This document shows positions 27,971 to 37,579 of a stretch of DNA of 64,000 bases, piece after piece (the first letter of the stretch is position 1; every line of letters begins with the position of its first letter). The DNA lies in contig NZ_CP041151.1 in the NCBI RefSeq assembly GCF_006494715.1, positions 3,224,001 to 3,288,000 on the forward strand, in the 5' to 3' direction. The notes under the pieces are model-generated. The model was not told the origin of the DNA. It was given only the letters and a program-made list of their open reading frames with translations, and ran no database searches. The DNA is from Shewanella sp. SNU WT4 (lineage in GTDB: Bacteria; Pseudomonadota; Gammaproteobacteria; Enterobacterales; Shewanellaceae). Made by a program: the position numbers and the translations under genes.

Positions 27971-28363
27971 ATGAGTGAATTCTTAGAAGTACTAACCCAT
28001 GCTCGTCGCTTCAAAGCCAACGTAAAAGATTTATCTTTAGATGAATTACGTGAAGTGGCTGAAAAACTGCACGCTATTATTGCTGATCGTGAAGCAAGTG
28101 CTGAAGAAGAAAATGCATTAATGGCAGAGCGTATCGCTAAAATTGAAGAAATCCGCAAGCAAATGCTGGAAGTGGGTTTATCAATTGACGATTTAGGCGT
28201 TGTTGCTGTTAAGACTCAAACCAAGAAGCGCGCCCCTCGCCCAGCTAAATATACTATTACTGTTGGCGGCGAAGTGATTACTTGGACCGGCCAAGGCCGT
28301 ATGCCTAAAGTGTTCGCTAATGAAGTAAGCAAAGGCCGTAATATGGATGACTTCTTAATCTAA
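27971..28363 (+). CDS. hns: H-NS family nucleoid protein
   Basis: A 130-residue histone-like silencer of AT-rich and foreign DNA. The start at 27971 (MSEFLEVLTHARRFKANVKD) matches H-NS; the frame opens five codons earlier without support. The N-terminal oligomerisation helices and the long coiled coil (LREVAEKLHAIIADREASAEEENALMAERIAKIEEIRKQML) lead to the C-terminal DNA-binding domain with GRMPKVF. In H-NS this loop is commonly QGR; here TGQGRMPKVFANEV retains QGR. A terminator follows directly, so it is monocistronic. Confidence 0.93.
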   Translation: MSEFLEVLTHARRFKANVKDLSLDELREVAEKLHAIIADREASAEEENALMAERIAKIEEIRKQMLEVGLSIDDLGVVAVKTQTKKRAPRPAKYTITVGGEVITWTGQGRMPKVFANEVSKGRNMDDFLI

Positions 28364-28384
28364 CCATTAAGTTGTGATACCACT

Positions 28385-28412
28385 AAAAACCCACCCATAG
28401 GTGGGTTTTTTT
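28385..28412 (+). terminator. Terminator of hns
   Basis: AAAAACCCACC...GGTGGGTTTTTTT, a strong GC stem followed by seven T. Confidence 0.92.
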
Positions 28413-28522
28413 GTATCTATTAATTTGTATAAAATAGTTACAATTAAACTCGACATAAGATACCAATTCCACTTCAAGTCCGTTAACATCTGCCACACAT
28501 TTACAGCTAACTAGCACTCCTT

Positions 28523-31500
28523 ATGAGCTCTCGTCGTTATTGGTTAATCAGTTTATGTCTGTTGAGTTTAGCAACATTTGCTAAACAGCCTCTAACCACA
28601 GACGCCCCCTTAGTGACAGCCCTTAGCCATGCTGATATTTATCTGTCAGCAACAGAAAAGCGCACTAATGCCACCTTATTAATAGCGGGTAATAAAATTA
28701 TTGATATTGTTGCCAATGAAGCTATTCCTCCTAGCGCTCAAATTATTAATATGCAAGGCTATTCTTTACTACCAGGTTTTATTGATCCTTTCAGTGAATA
28801 TGGCATCGAATTTAATTATCAATACCCAGAGACCAGTCCTCCGGTTTATTCCATTAACACTTTAGGCGGGCAGGCGCCTAATTCAGCCGTTCATGCACAA
28901 GAGCAATGGCTGCATCATTTCGCCCCTAATGTTGATAATGCTAAAAAATGGCAACAAAACGGTTTCACTAGTGTGCAAATTGCTAAACAAGACGGTATAT
29001 TTCAAGGTCAGGCCGTCGCCGTATCATTAGCGCCACTGGCAACTATTAAAACCATTCTTAAACCTTATAGCAATTCATTAATATCCTTCAATAAAGGTTC
29101 ATCGCCTATGGCTTACCCTGAATCATTAATGGGTACCATGGCATTAATTCGCCAGAATTTAACCTATGGCCAATGGCTAAAAGACAATGTTAATAAACTT
29201 AAGTTTAATCAATCCCCAGAAAACACCACAGTTAATAGCGCTTGGCAGGCCATAGCGAACCAATGGTCAAATACTTGGATTGTTAATGCTGGCGATCTTA
29301 ATAACGTATTAAGAGCCGGCCGCTTACTCGCGGAACCCAAATTAACCACAGTATTAGTGGCCTCGGGGCGAGAATATGCGCGCATCGATGAAATAAAAGC
29401 ATTAAAGGCGAGCTTTATCGTTCCGCTTAATTTCCCGCAGGCGCCGAATGTGCAAGACAGCAATATTGCGTTAGATACTTCATTAGAGCAATTACGTCAT
29501 TGGCACAGCGCCCCGAGTAATCCAAGTTTTTTAGCCAAAGCTAACATCCCCTTTGCTTTTACCCAACATGCTATTGATGCCAAAGACTTTTGGCCAAGAG
29601 TGCAGTTGGCAGTAAAATCTGGCCTAGCTGCCCAAGATGCTCTCGCCGCCTTAACTTCGACGCCCGCCGCCATGATAGGCATAGATGATAACGTCGGAAA
29701 ACTGGCCCCAGGTTTTATGGCCGATATAGTAGTCGCTAAAGGCGATATATTCATAGATGGCGAAATTGTTGGTGTGTATTTACAAGGGCAGCCCAATTTT
29801 AATCAAGTCACATTAGCGCAGCGCAAATTAGCTGGCGATTATCAATTACAATTTGCCGATATCAGCCTAGAACTCACGCTTAATCCCACACAATTATCCA
29901 GCAGTTATTTGCAAGCAGGTGAAGAGACGATTGATTTACTCGCGCCAACTCTCAACCAAAATCATTTAAGTTTTGCCGCCGCCATAGAGCAAAATCATAA
30001 AATGTATCGTTTCAGTTTATGGTTTGATGACTCAGGCGTGCATGGGCGCGTGTTGCTGCCGGACGGTAGCCCTGAGCCTGTTGCTGGTGTTGCTGAACTT
30101 GACTCACAAACCAATAGCGCCGCGCTTGACGCCTCAAGCCATGATCACGCGGCGCAAGTCTTTGGCGCACCTAAGCTCACCTCCCCCAACGGCGCCTATG
30201 GCAGAGAAGCCGTACCTCAGTTTGAGAAACTGCATATCCTAGGTGCCAGCGTATGGACATCAGCCAAAGAGGGGGTGTTAACCAATACCGATGTGCTGAT
30301 TAGCGATGGCAAAATCACAGCTATCGGCCAGCAATTAGCAACTCCGTCAGGCTTTAAGCGCCTTGATGCTAGTGGCATGCACCTAAGCGCTGGCATCATT
30401 GATGAGCATTCTCATATTGCGCTTAATGGCGGCACCAATGAAGGCACAGATGCTGTGACTGCAGAAGTGCGCATTGCCGATGTGCTAAATCCTGATTCCA
30501 TCAATATTTACCAGTCACTGGCAGGCGGCGTGACCAGCAGTCAAATACTCCATGGCAGCGCTAATCCGATTGGTGGTCAAGCGCAGTTGATTAAATTGCG
30601 ATGGGGTCAAAGCGCTGAAGGGCTTAAATTCACTGAAGCCCCGGCCGCCATTAAATTGGCCCTAGGTGAGAACGTTAAGCAAAGTCATTGGGGGGATGAG
30701 TTTGTCACCCGCTTTCCGCAAACCCGCATGGGGGTAAAAAGTGTCATGGTGGATGCCTTTGAGGCCGCCAAGCAATATCAGGCTAAGCATCAGGCTTGGA
30801 ATGCACTGCGCGCCAGCGAGCAAAAACAAGTACCAGCGCCCGCCATTGATTATCGCTTACAAGCTATCGCTGAAATTATTAACGGTAAACGCCAAGTCCA
30901 TGTGCACGCCTATGTGCAATCAGAGATTTTGATGTTTTTACGCTTATCCCAAAGCTATGGTTTTAGCATTAGCGCCTTCACCCATGTGTTAGAGGGCTAT
31001 AAGGTGGCCGATGAATTAGCCGCCGCGGGCGCAGGGGCTTCAACCTTTTCTGATTGGTGGGCTTATAAGTTTGAAGTCTTTGATGCTATACCGCAAAACG
31101 CCTGCATGCTTAACAACAAAGGCGTAGTAACCTCATTAAATTCAGATGACTACAGCATGCAGCGCCGCCTTAATCAGGAAGCCGCTAAATCCATTATGTA
31201 TTGCGGCATGACAGAAATGGAAGCTTGGAACATGGTGACCATTAACCCAGCTAAGCAGCTTGGGGTAGATAAACTTGTGGGTTCAATCGAGGTGGGTAAA
31301 CATGCAGACTTAGTGTTATGGAACAACAACCCTTTATCGGTTTACGCCAAAACACAGGCCGTGTGGATTGATGGCCGCCGCTACTTTGACCGTCAAGAAC
31401 ATCAGCAGCTTGAGCAAGCCATGATCATAGAAAAAGAGCAATTAATCCAACAAGTGCTTAATGCCGATGATAAGCGCAAAGACGGTGAACCTGAAGTTGA

Positions 31501-31582
31501 CATCGCTGAACCTGATTGGCAGTGCGATAGCCATTATCAATTTAACCATGCGCAAAATCTGTTTAACGGAGGTCATCACTAA
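28523..31582 (+). CDS. Exported double amidohydrolase
   Basis: A 1019-residue protein with a signal peptide (cleavage near TFAKQ) and two imidazolonepropionase-like amidohydrolase domains. The first (about 30-440) is degenerate: the metal HxH is replaced (GFIDPFSEYG), although TSTPAAMIGID and the GFMADIVVAKGD tail remain. The second (about 565-985) has a full metal set: HSH in GIIDEHSHIAL, His in VHVHAYVQSE, His in AFTHVLEG and Asp in NSDDYS. A linking beta region (about 440-550) separates them. It is coupled to a second amidohydrolase gene by a one-base overlap (TAATG). Its substrate is unknown; periplasmic peptide or cyclic-amide hydrolysis is inferred. Confidence 0.85.
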   Translation: MSSRRYWLISLCLLSLATFAKQPLTTDAPLVTALSHADIYLSATEKRTNATLLIAGNKIIDIVANEAIPPSAQIINMQGYSLLPGFIDPFSEYGIEFNYQYPETSPPVYSINTLGGQAPNSAVHAQEQWLHHFAPNVDNAKKWQQNGFTSVQIAKQDGIFQGQAVAVSLAPLATIKTILKPYSNSLISFNKGSSPMAYPESLMGTMALIRQNLTYGQWLKDNVNKLKFNQSPENTTVNSAWQAIANQWSNTWIVNAGDLNNVLRAGRLLAEPKLTTVLVASGREYARIDEIKALKASFIVPLNFPQAPNVQDSNIALDTSLEQLRHWHSAPSNPSFLAKANIPFAFTQHAIDAKDFWPRVQLAVKSGLAAQDALAALTSTPAAMIGIDDNVGKLAPGFMADIVVAKGDIFIDGEIVGVYLQGQPNFNQVTLAQRKLAGDYQLQFADISLELTLNPTQLSSSYLQAGEETIDLLAPTLNQNHLSFAAAIEQNHKMYRFSLWFDDSGVHGRVLLPDGSPEPVAGVAELDSQTNSAALDASSHDHAAQVFGAPKLTSPNGAYGREAVPQFEKLHILGASVWTSAKEGVLTNTDVLISDGKITAIGQQLATPSGFKRLDASGMHLSAGIIDEHSHIALNGGTNEGTDAVTAEVRIADVLNPDSINIYQSLAGGVTSSQILHGSANPIGGQAQLIKLRWGQSAEGLKFTEAPAAIKLALGENVKQSHWGDEFVTRFPQTRMGVKSVMVDAFEAAKQYQAKHQAWNALRASEQKQVPAPAIDYRLQAIAEIINGKRQVHVHAYVQSEILMFLRLSQSYGFSISAFTHVLEGYKVADELAAAGAGASTFSDWWAYKFEVFDAIPQNACMLNNKGVVTSLNSDDYSMQRRLNQEAAKSIMYCGMTEMEAWNMVTINPAKQLGVDKLVGSIEVGKHADLVLWNNNPLSVYAKTQAVWIDGRRYFDRQEHQQLEQAMIIEKEQLIQQVLNADDKRKDGEPEVDIAEPDWQCDSHYQFNHAQNLFNGGHH

Positions 31583-32877
31583 TGGCTAAATTTAAGCGAA
31601 TCTCATGCTTACCCTCATATTTGCTAGCATGCCTGCTGCTAACTTGTGTATCACCACTCGCATTCGGCTATGACATGGTGCCCGCGCCGCCGCAAACTCA
31701 AGCGTTATTGCTTAAAGGTGGTACGCTTTACACCGCCGCCGATGGCGTGCTGATAAATACAGATTTACTGATTGAACACGGCAAAATAGTCGCTATGGGT
31801 AAGCAGTTAGCCGCCAATAACGCCGAAGTCATAGATGTCAGTGGCAAACATATTTACCCCGGATTAATCGCCCTTAATACCCAAATTGGCCTGAATGAAA
31901 TATCTATGGTGCGCTCCACCGTTGATAGCGGCGAAATTGGCAGTTTTAATCCCGAAATCTCATCCGCCACCGCCTTTAATGCGGATTCTGAAATTATCCC
32001 CACAGTGCGCGCCAATGGCATTACTCACGCCCACATTGTGCCAGCAGGTAACGGCTTAGTTGGCCAAAGCGTGCTGGTAAATCTCGATGCTTGGACCATA
32101 GATGATGCCAAAGTCGCCGCAACAGGGCAGCACTTAGTGTGGCCAGCGATAGATGCGCCAGCGGCAACACAGGAAGAGCGCGAAAAACAAGCCACTGAGC
32201 TTAACGAGCAAATCAGCGATATTCATAAAAACTTTGCAGCGAGCTTTCATTATTATCAAGCTGCCAAAGCCGGCGCCTTAGCGCAAAAACAGCAAAGCTA
32301 TGACGCTATGCAGCCCTTATTTGAGCGGCGCGCCAGTTTATTTGTCCATGCCGATAAACTTAATAGCATAGAGTCAGCGGCGGCATTGGCGCGCCAATAT
32401 GGCTTAAAACTCATCATAGTTGGCGGCTATGATGCCTGGCGCGCCGCCGATATTCTTAACGAAATCAATGCATCTGTCATATATACCCACATGTTATCTA
32501 TGCCGCTGCGCCATGATGACCCCATAGACTTACCTTACCGCATACCGAGTTTATTAGCGGCCGCTAACCTGCCCTTTGCTATCGGCTTTAGTGGCGACTG
32601 GGATACCCGTAATTTACCCTTTGCCGCGGCGCAGGCCATTAGCCATGGCCTCAGCTCTGAGCTTAGCTTGCAAGCCATTACAGTGAATGCTGCCATCATG
32701 TTGGGGCAACAAGATATGGGCGTATTGGCGCCTGGCTATCGCGCCAATCTGGTCATCAGTAAAGGCGATATTTTTGACCCCAAACAGCACGGCGTTGAAG
32801 CGCTATTTATCGATGGTCGCTTAGTGGATTTAAATAACCGCCACAAGCAGCTTTATCAAAAGTACTTGAATCGCTAA
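31582..32877 (+). CDS. Exported amidohydrolase-like protein, lacking the HxH motif
   Basis: 431 residues with a signal peptide (CLLLTCVSPLAFGYD). The fold markers are those of an amidohydrolase (LLKGGTLYTAADGVLINTDLLIEHGKIVAMG; GVLAPGYRANLVISKGDIFDP). At the first metal site, however, the sequence is IYPGLIALNTQIG, without HxH, and no clear metal His set is visible. It resembles domain 1 of the preceding protein more than domain 2, so it may be a partner subunit rather than an enzyme. Its start overlaps the previous stop, so translation is coupled. Confidence 0.8.
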   Translation: MAKFKRISCLPSYLLACLLLTCVSPLAFGYDMVPAPPQTQALLLKGGTLYTAADGVLINTDLLIEHGKIVAMGKQLAANNAEVIDVSGKHIYPGLIALNTQIGLNEISMVRSTVDSGEIGSFNPEISSATAFNADSEIIPTVRANGITHAHIVPAGNGLVGQSVLVNLDAWTIDDAKVAATGQHLVWPAIDAPAATQEEREKQATELNEQISDIHKNFAASFHYYQAAKAGALAQKQQSYDAMQPLFERRASLFVHADKLNSIESAAALARQYGLKLIIVGGYDAWRAADILNEINASVIYTHMLSMPLRHDDPIDLPYRIPSLLAAANLPFAIGFSGDWDTRNLPFAAAQAISHGLSSELSLQAITVNAAIMLGQQDMGVLAPGYRANLVISKGDIFDPKQHGVEALFIDGRLVDLNNRHKQLYQKYLNR

Positions 32878-32891
32878 ACTAATCACTTCTT

Positions 32892-32908
32892 GGGGAGCTT
32901 AACTCCCC
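32892..32908. other. Short hairpin before rcsF
   Basis: GGGGAG / CTCCCC around CTTAA in the 53-bp gap between the amidohydrolase gene and rcsF. No T tract follows, so it is not a standard terminator. It could slow or protect the transcript. Confidence 0.35.
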
Positions 32909-32930
32909 GACCCATTGACGGGAATTTCTA

Positions 32931-33317
32931 ATGCGAAACATCACTCTTTTGGCCGCAAGCTTAGTGCTGCTTAGTGGCTGCGCTGGCGACTATAGTTTTC
33001 AATCTAATCTTAGTGGTAAAGCCATTGATGATTATTTCAAAGCGGGTGATGTCACGCTTTATACTCGCGACCAAGCACCTAACGGCTTATTTGAGCGTGT
33101 AAAAATGGTCGCTGGCGAATCTTGTCAGTTAGAAGCTAACTCGCCACCTGCGACTATGGCAGAAGCGCGCACCGAATTAAGACGCCAAGCGGCTGATGTC
33201 GGCGCCAATGGCGTAATGCTCAATAATTGCGTTACTTTTACCAATGAAGCTGAAGGTTGCGTGTCACGCATTCAATGTTTAGGTCAAGCCATCAAGGTTC
33301 AACCACAAGAAGATTAA
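32931..33317 (+). CDS. rcsF: RcsF-like outer-membrane lipoprotein
   Basis: 128 residues. The lipoprotein signal is MRNITLLAASLVLLSGC (lipobox LSGC). The mature part has the RcsF pattern: VAGESCQLEANSPPATMAEARTELRRQAADVGANGVMLNNC...EGCVSRIQC, with four Cys that form the two disulfides of the family. RcsF senses outer-membrane stress. In enteric bacteria it signals through IgaA to the Rcs phosphorelay, which has not been shown for this organism. Position next to trmO and proS matches the E. coli order and supports the call. Confidence 0.85.
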   Translation: MRNITLLAASLVLLSGCAGDYSFQSNLSGKAIDDYFKAGDVTLYTRDQAPNGLFERVKMVAGESCQLEANSPPATMAEARTELRRQAADVGANGVMLNNCVTFTNEAEGCVSRIQCLGQAIKVQPQED

Positions 33318-33319
33318 TC

Positions 33320-34048
33320 ATGTCGTTTGCAAGTCAGTTACAAGCCGTGGCGGTATGCCATACCCCGTATAAACAAAAATTTGGTATACCAAGACAGCCG
33401 GGATTAGTCTCTGCCCGCGGTTATGTTGAATTAGTGGATCCCTTTAATCATGCCGATTGCGTGCGCGGTATCGAGCAATATAGCCATATTTGGCTGCTAT
33501 TTTGTTTTCATGAAAACTTAGCTCAAGGCTGGAAACCCACAGTGCGACCACCGCGCTTAGGCGGCAATGAAAAAATGGGCGTGTTTGCCACCCGCTCAAC
33601 CTTTAGACCCAACGGCATAGGTCAGTCCGTGGTAAAACTGCACGGCATAGTCAAACGTAAAGGCAAAGTGTGCTTAGAAATTTCCGGCATGGACTTACTC
33701 GATGGCACGCCAGTGGTAGATATTAAGCCCTATATTCCGTTTTCTGATGCCATTGTTGATGCCAAAGGCGGCATAGCTCATGACGCGCCGCTGCAAATTA
33801 ACGTGTCTTTTACTCGCGATGCTAAAGAACAAGCTCTGGGTTATGCCAAGAGCGAAGATAGACCAGATTTAGTGAGCCTAATTGAAGCGGTTCTCGCTCA
33901 AGACCCGCGCCCGGCCTATAAAAAAGCAAAAGATGATGCCAAAGGCTATCAAGTCGCGCTTTATGATTTAGACATTTTATGGCAAATGGATGGGGGTAAC
34001 GCCTTAGTGACTGCCGTGATCCCAGCGCAGGCGTTAGCTAAGTCATGA
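33320..34048 (+). CDS. trmO: tRNA (adenine37-N6)-methyltransferase TrmO
   Basis: 242 residues. It methylates N6 of t6A37 in threonine tRNAs, using S-adenosylmethionine. The family signature is seen in [32 protein letters not shown] and [21 protein letters not shown]. The start is taken at 33320, two bases after the rcsF stop; an upstream start inside rcsF is not supported. Its stop overlaps the next ATG (ATGA). Confidence 0.93.
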   Translation: MSFASQLQAVAVCHTPYKQKFGIPRQPGLVSARGYVELVDPFNHADCVRGIEQYSHIWLLFCFHENLAQGWKPTVRPPRLGGNEKMGVFATRSTFRPNGIGQSVVKLHGIVKRKGKVCLEISGMDLLDGTPVVDIKPYIPFSDAIVDAKGGIAHDAPLQINVSFTRDAKEQALGYAKSEDRPDLVSLIEAVLAQDPRPAYKKAKDDAKGYQVALYDLDILWQMDGGNALVTAVIPAQALAKS

Positions 34049-34695
34049 GTGAAGTTGCTAAACCTGACTACCAAACTCAGCATAAAAAACGCTTATCTTG
34101 GATGCCATGGCTGTATTTTTCCCTAAAACCTAAGCACTTGGCTTGGGCTAAGCCTTGGCAAGAGCAAGTGCAAGCGCAGTTGATGGCCCTTGAAACCGTA
34201 AGCATTGGCGCTAATTGCTTTATCGCCCCTGAGGCTGAGCTATTTGCTGAACCTGGGCGCGATATCAAAATTAACGATCAATGCATGATTGCTGCCCAGT
34301 GCTTTATTCATGGACCTGTCACTTTAGGGCGGGAAGTCGCCATCAATCATGGCTGCTCGTTAGATGGTGGCAGCAAGGGCATTATCATTGGCGATCAAAC
34401 CCGCATCGCTAATCAAGTCACCATTTATGCCTTTAATCATGGCATGGCACCTAATGCCCCGATTTATCAACAAAAATCTAATTCGTGCGGCGTCATCATA
34501 GGTAAAGATGTGTGGATAGGCGCGCAGGCCGGCATAGTCGATGGCGTCACTATTGGCGATCACGCCGTAATTGCTATGGGCTGCATGGTCAGTAAAGATG
34601 TGCCCGCTTACGCCATTATGGCCGGCAATCCTGCCCGCATGATAGGCGATCGCCGCGAGAAACCAGAACTTGCCCATCAAGTGAGCGCAAATTAA
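34045..34695 (+). CDS. Hexapeptide-repeat acyltransferase
   Basis: A 216-residue left-handed beta-helix enzyme of the LacA/Maa/WcaF type. The repeats run from about residue 55 ([15 protein letters not shown]) to [53 protein letters not shown]. The catalytic His is in YAFNHGMAP. It probably uses an acyl-CoA to acylate a sugar; the acceptor is unknown. The ATGA overlap with trmO indicates coupling. Confidence 0.82.
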   Translation: MSEVAKPDYQTQHKKRLSWMPWLYFSLKPKHLAWAKPWQEQVQAQLMALETVSIGANCFIAPEAELFAEPGRDIKINDQCMIAAQCFIHGPVTLGREVAINHGCSLDGGSKGIIIGDQTRIANQVTIYAFNHGMAPNAPIYQQKSNSCGVIIGKDVWIGAQAGIVDGVTIGDHAVIAMGCMVSKDVPAYAIMAGNPARMIGDRREKPELAHQVSAN

Positions 34696-34777
34696 CGATA
34701 AATATTGGCTTTAGAGGTGACAAGCCTATTCCTAGTGATAAAATGACCGCCATTAAATTCATACTGGGAAATCGGTA

Positions 34778-36493
34778 ATGCGAGTCAGCAAGTACCTTCT
34801 ATCTACTCAAAAAGAAACCCCTGCCAATGCAGAAGTTATTAGCCATCAGTTGATGCTGCGTGCGGGCATGATCCGCCGCAATGCCTCTGGCCTTTATAGC
34901 TACCTGCCGACAGGCTTGCGTGTACTGCGTAAAGTGGAAGCCATTGTTCGTGAAGAAATGAACAATGCTGGCGCCATTGAAGTACTAATGCCTATGGTTC
35001 AACCAGCAGATTTGTGGGTAGAAACAGGTCGTTGGGATAAGTTTGGCCCAGAATTGCTGCGCTTTAAGGACCGTCATAACCGTGATTTCGTTCTGGGACC
35101 TACCCATGAAGAAGTGATCACTGACGTAGTTCGTAAAGAAGTAACTTCATACAAGCAGTTACCGCTGAACCTGTATCAGATCCAAACTAAGTTCCGCGAT
35201 GAAGTGCGCCCACGTTTTGGCGTAATGCGCTCACGCGAATTCTTAATGAAAGATGCTTACTCTTTCCATTTAGATCAGCAGACCATGGATGATACTTATC
35301 ACTCCATGTTTAACGCTTACAGCAACATCATGAACCGTATGGGCTTAGGTTTCCGCCCAGTACTGGCTGATACTGGCTCTATTGGTGGCAGCATGTCACA
35401 CGAGTTCCACGTTCTGGCTAACAGCGGTGAAGACTTAATTGCTTACTCAACTGGCAGCGATTACGCCGCTAACATTGAAAAAGCAGAATCGCCAATGCCA
35501 ACGACTACTCGCCAAGCTGCGACTGTAGCCATGGAATTGGTAGATACTCCAAATGCGAAAACCATTGCTGAATTAGTTGAGCAATTTGGTTTAGACATCA
35601 CCAAAACTGTTAAGACCTTAATCGTGCGCGGCGCCACTGAAGCGGCCCCATTAGTGGCCTTAGTCGTGCGCGGCGATCATGAACTTAACGAAGTTAAAGC
35701 TGACAAACTGCCATTAGTGGCAGCGCCACTGGAATTTGCTTCTGATGCTGAAATCCGTGACGCAGTAGGCGCAGGCCCTGGTTCTATCGGTCCAGTCGGT
35801 TTAACTATGCCAGTATTTATCGACCACAGCGTAGCTGTGATGAGCGATTTTGCCGGCGGCGCTAACCAAGAAGATAAGCATTTCTTTGGTATCAACTGGG
35901 AGCGTGATTTACCACTGGCTGAAGCCTTTGATTTACGTAACGTAGTTGAAGGTGAAACCACGCCTGATGGCTTAGGTACTTATGCCTTTGCTCGCGGTAT
36001 TGAAGTTGGTCATATCTTCCAGTTAGGTACTAACTATTCAGCGGCCATGAACGCCACTGTACTGGATGAAAACGGTAAGTCACAAGTATTGCTGATGGGT
36101 TGTTACGGTGTGGGCGTAAGCCGCATTGTGGCAGCAGCCATTGAGCAAAACCATGACGATCGCGGTATTATTTGGCCAGATGCAATTGCCCCATTCCAAG
36201 TGGGTATTCTGCCAATGAACATGCACAAGTCGCATCGCGTTACTGATATCGCTGAGCAACTGTATGCGGATTTAACCGCTGCTGGTGTTGAAGTGTTATT
36301 TGATGATCGTAAAGAGCGACCAGGCGTGATGTTTGCCGATATGGAACTGATTGGTCTGCCACACGTGATCGTGATTGGCGATCGCAATATCGATAACCAA
36401 GTGTACGAATACAAGAATCGTCGCACTGGTGAAAAGCAAGAAATCCCGTTTGATCAAATCGTTGATTTCATTAAGTCACAATTACCTCGTTAA
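34778..36493 (+). CDS. proS: Prolyl-tRNA synthetase
   Basis: 571 residues, the bacterial form with an editing domain. Class II motifs are visible: motif 1 around [27 protein letters not shown], motif 2 in [26 protein letters not shown], and motif 3 GCYGVGVSR. The YbaK-like editing insert lies at about residues 240-380 (TVKTLIVRG...[17 protein letters not shown]). The anticodon-binding domain closes the protein. Confidence 0.98.
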   Translation: MRVSKYLLSTQKETPANAEVISHQLMLRAGMIRRNASGLYSYLPTGLRVLRKVEAIVREEMNNAGAIEVLMPMVQPADLWVETGRWDKFGPELLRFKDRHNRDFVLGPTHEEVITDVVRKEVTSYKQLPLNLYQIQTKFRDEVRPRFGVMRSREFLMKDAYSFHLDQQTMDDTYHSMFNAYSNIMNRMGLGFRPVLADTGSIGGSMSHEFHVLANSGEDLIAYSTGSDYAANIEKAESPMPTTTRQAATVAMELVDTPNAKTIAELVEQFGLDITKTVKTLIVRGATEAAPLVALVVRGDHELNEVKADKLPLVAAPLEFASDAEIRDAVGAGPGSIGPVGLTMPVFIDHSVAVMSDFAGGANQEDKHFFGINWERDLPLAEAFDLRNVVEGETTPDGLGTYAFARGIEVGHIFQLGTNYSAAMNATVLDENGKSQVLLMGCYGVGVSRIVAAAIEQNHDDRGIIWPDAIAPFQVGILPMNMHKSHRVTDIAEQLYADLTAAGVEVLFDDRKERPGVMFADMELIGLPHVIVIGDRNIDNQVYEYKNRRTGEKQEIPFDQIVDFIKSQLPR

Positions 36494-36510
36494 GCGGTAA
36501 TGCTGTGATT

Positions 36511-36548
36511 AAGCCTCAGACCTTAGGGTGTGAGGCTTTTTTATTTTA
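36511..36548 (+). terminator. Terminator of proS
   Basis: AAGCCTCA (36511-36518) / TGAGGCTT (36531-36538), followed by TTTTATTTT. Confidence 0.85.
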
Positions 36549-36644
36549 ATGATTTAGCCAAGGTTACTTTTAAGGTAGCTATGTAATGGCCTGATTTTAA
36601 ATATTATTGTGGCCGCGTATTACGCGCTAAGATAGGACAATACT

Positions 36645-37103
36645 ATGATCCAAGCACACAAGGTAGTCACCATAGATTATTTGGTGGTCGATGAAAATGA
36701 ACATCTGGTTGATTCATCTGAAGGCCGTGAACCGTTAACGTATTTACACGGTGTCGGCAATATCATCCGTGGTTTAGAGCAAGCCATTGAAGGTAAAAAA
36801 GCCGGTGATAGCTTTCTGGTGACAGTGTCCCCCGAAGATGGTTATGGCGAATATAACCCAAGCAATGTCCAGCAGGTGCCAGTAGAAGCCTTTGGCAGCG
36901 TGGAAAAGGTAGAAGTAGGTATGTCATTCTCAGCTCAAGGCCCAGATGGCGATATTCCAGTGACTATTACTGCCATTAATGACAACGAAGCGACTGTGGA
37001 TGCTAATCATCCATTAGCTGGTAAAACCTTAACGTTCAGCGGCACTATTCGCGATGTGCGCGATGCCAGCATGGAAGAGATTAGCCGCGGTCATGTGCAC
37101 TAA
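36645..37103 (+). CDS. SlyD-like FKBP peptidyl-prolyl isomerase
   Basis: 152 residues with the FKBP plus inserted-flap chaperone architecture of SlyD: KVVTIDYLVVDENEHLVDSS, PLTYLHGVGNIIRGLEQAIEGKKAGD, YGEYNPSNVQQVPVEAF (flap) and NHPLAGKTLTFSGTIRDV. The His/Cys-rich nickel-binding tail of E. coli SlyD is missing; the protein ends in GHVH. Folding help is likely, metallochaperone function less so. Confidence 0.92.
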   Translation: MIQAHKVVTIDYLVVDENEHLVDSSEGREPLTYLHGVGNIIRGLEQAIEGKKAGDSFLVTVSPEDGYGEYNPSNVQQVPVEAFGSVEKVEVGMSFSAQGPDGDIPVTITAINDNEATVDANHPLAGKTLTFSGTIRDVRDASMEEISRGHVH

Positions 37104-37579
37104 TCTAAGCGAGTTCATCGGCTAAAAGCGGTTAACTCATCATCAAGCTTGTCGCCACGATGGGCTTGATGAATTCTATTTTCCGCGTGATGCTTCACCT
37201 CCCGTTCGCGCAACAATGCTGCTTTCCTTAATATAATGCAGCTTTCCTTGATGCTTGTAAGCTTGCAGTATGACCGCAAAAGCACGCGAACTTATCCTCT
37301 CTATTGCCAGCAAACTCAAACAAAGCATGAAAAGACAAAAAACAGCGAGGCGGCCAATTTAATCACCACCGCAATAGGCGCTCTGCCTGATGCCTTATAT
37401 ACACTCACCTAAGCGCTAGCCCATTTGATGCTAGTGATGATTTCGATGACAATGGATTTTAAACATAAAATCAGAGCCTTCTGTCAACAGAACTAAAAAT
37501 TGTTTTGCTAATACGCTGGAGGATATGCACAAGCTGAGTTAAGTTTTAATTAAGTAGCGCAATCGACTCAGGGGTGAGT
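37104..37579. other. 476-bp stretch without a convincing gene
   Basis: Contains an inverted repeat near 37140-37172 (TCATCAAGC / GCTTGATGA) that may end the SlyD-like transcript. A 30-codon ATG frame at 37270-37362 (MTAKARELILSIASKLKQSM...) lacks a ribosome site and may be a gene remnant. The rest shows nothing recognisable. Confidence 0.45.

Noticed and set aside
27956..28363. H-NS start five codons upstream of MSEFLEVL
   Set aside because: H-NS proteins begin at MSEFL-type sequences and the upstream codons lack a ribosome site.
33257..33320. trmO start inside rcsF
   Set aside because: The upstream residues do not match TrmO; the ATG at 33320 right after the rcsF stop does.
37270..37362. 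30-codon frame starting MTAKARELIL
   Set aside because: No ribosome site and no recognisable family. It is kept only as a possible remnant, not as a gene.
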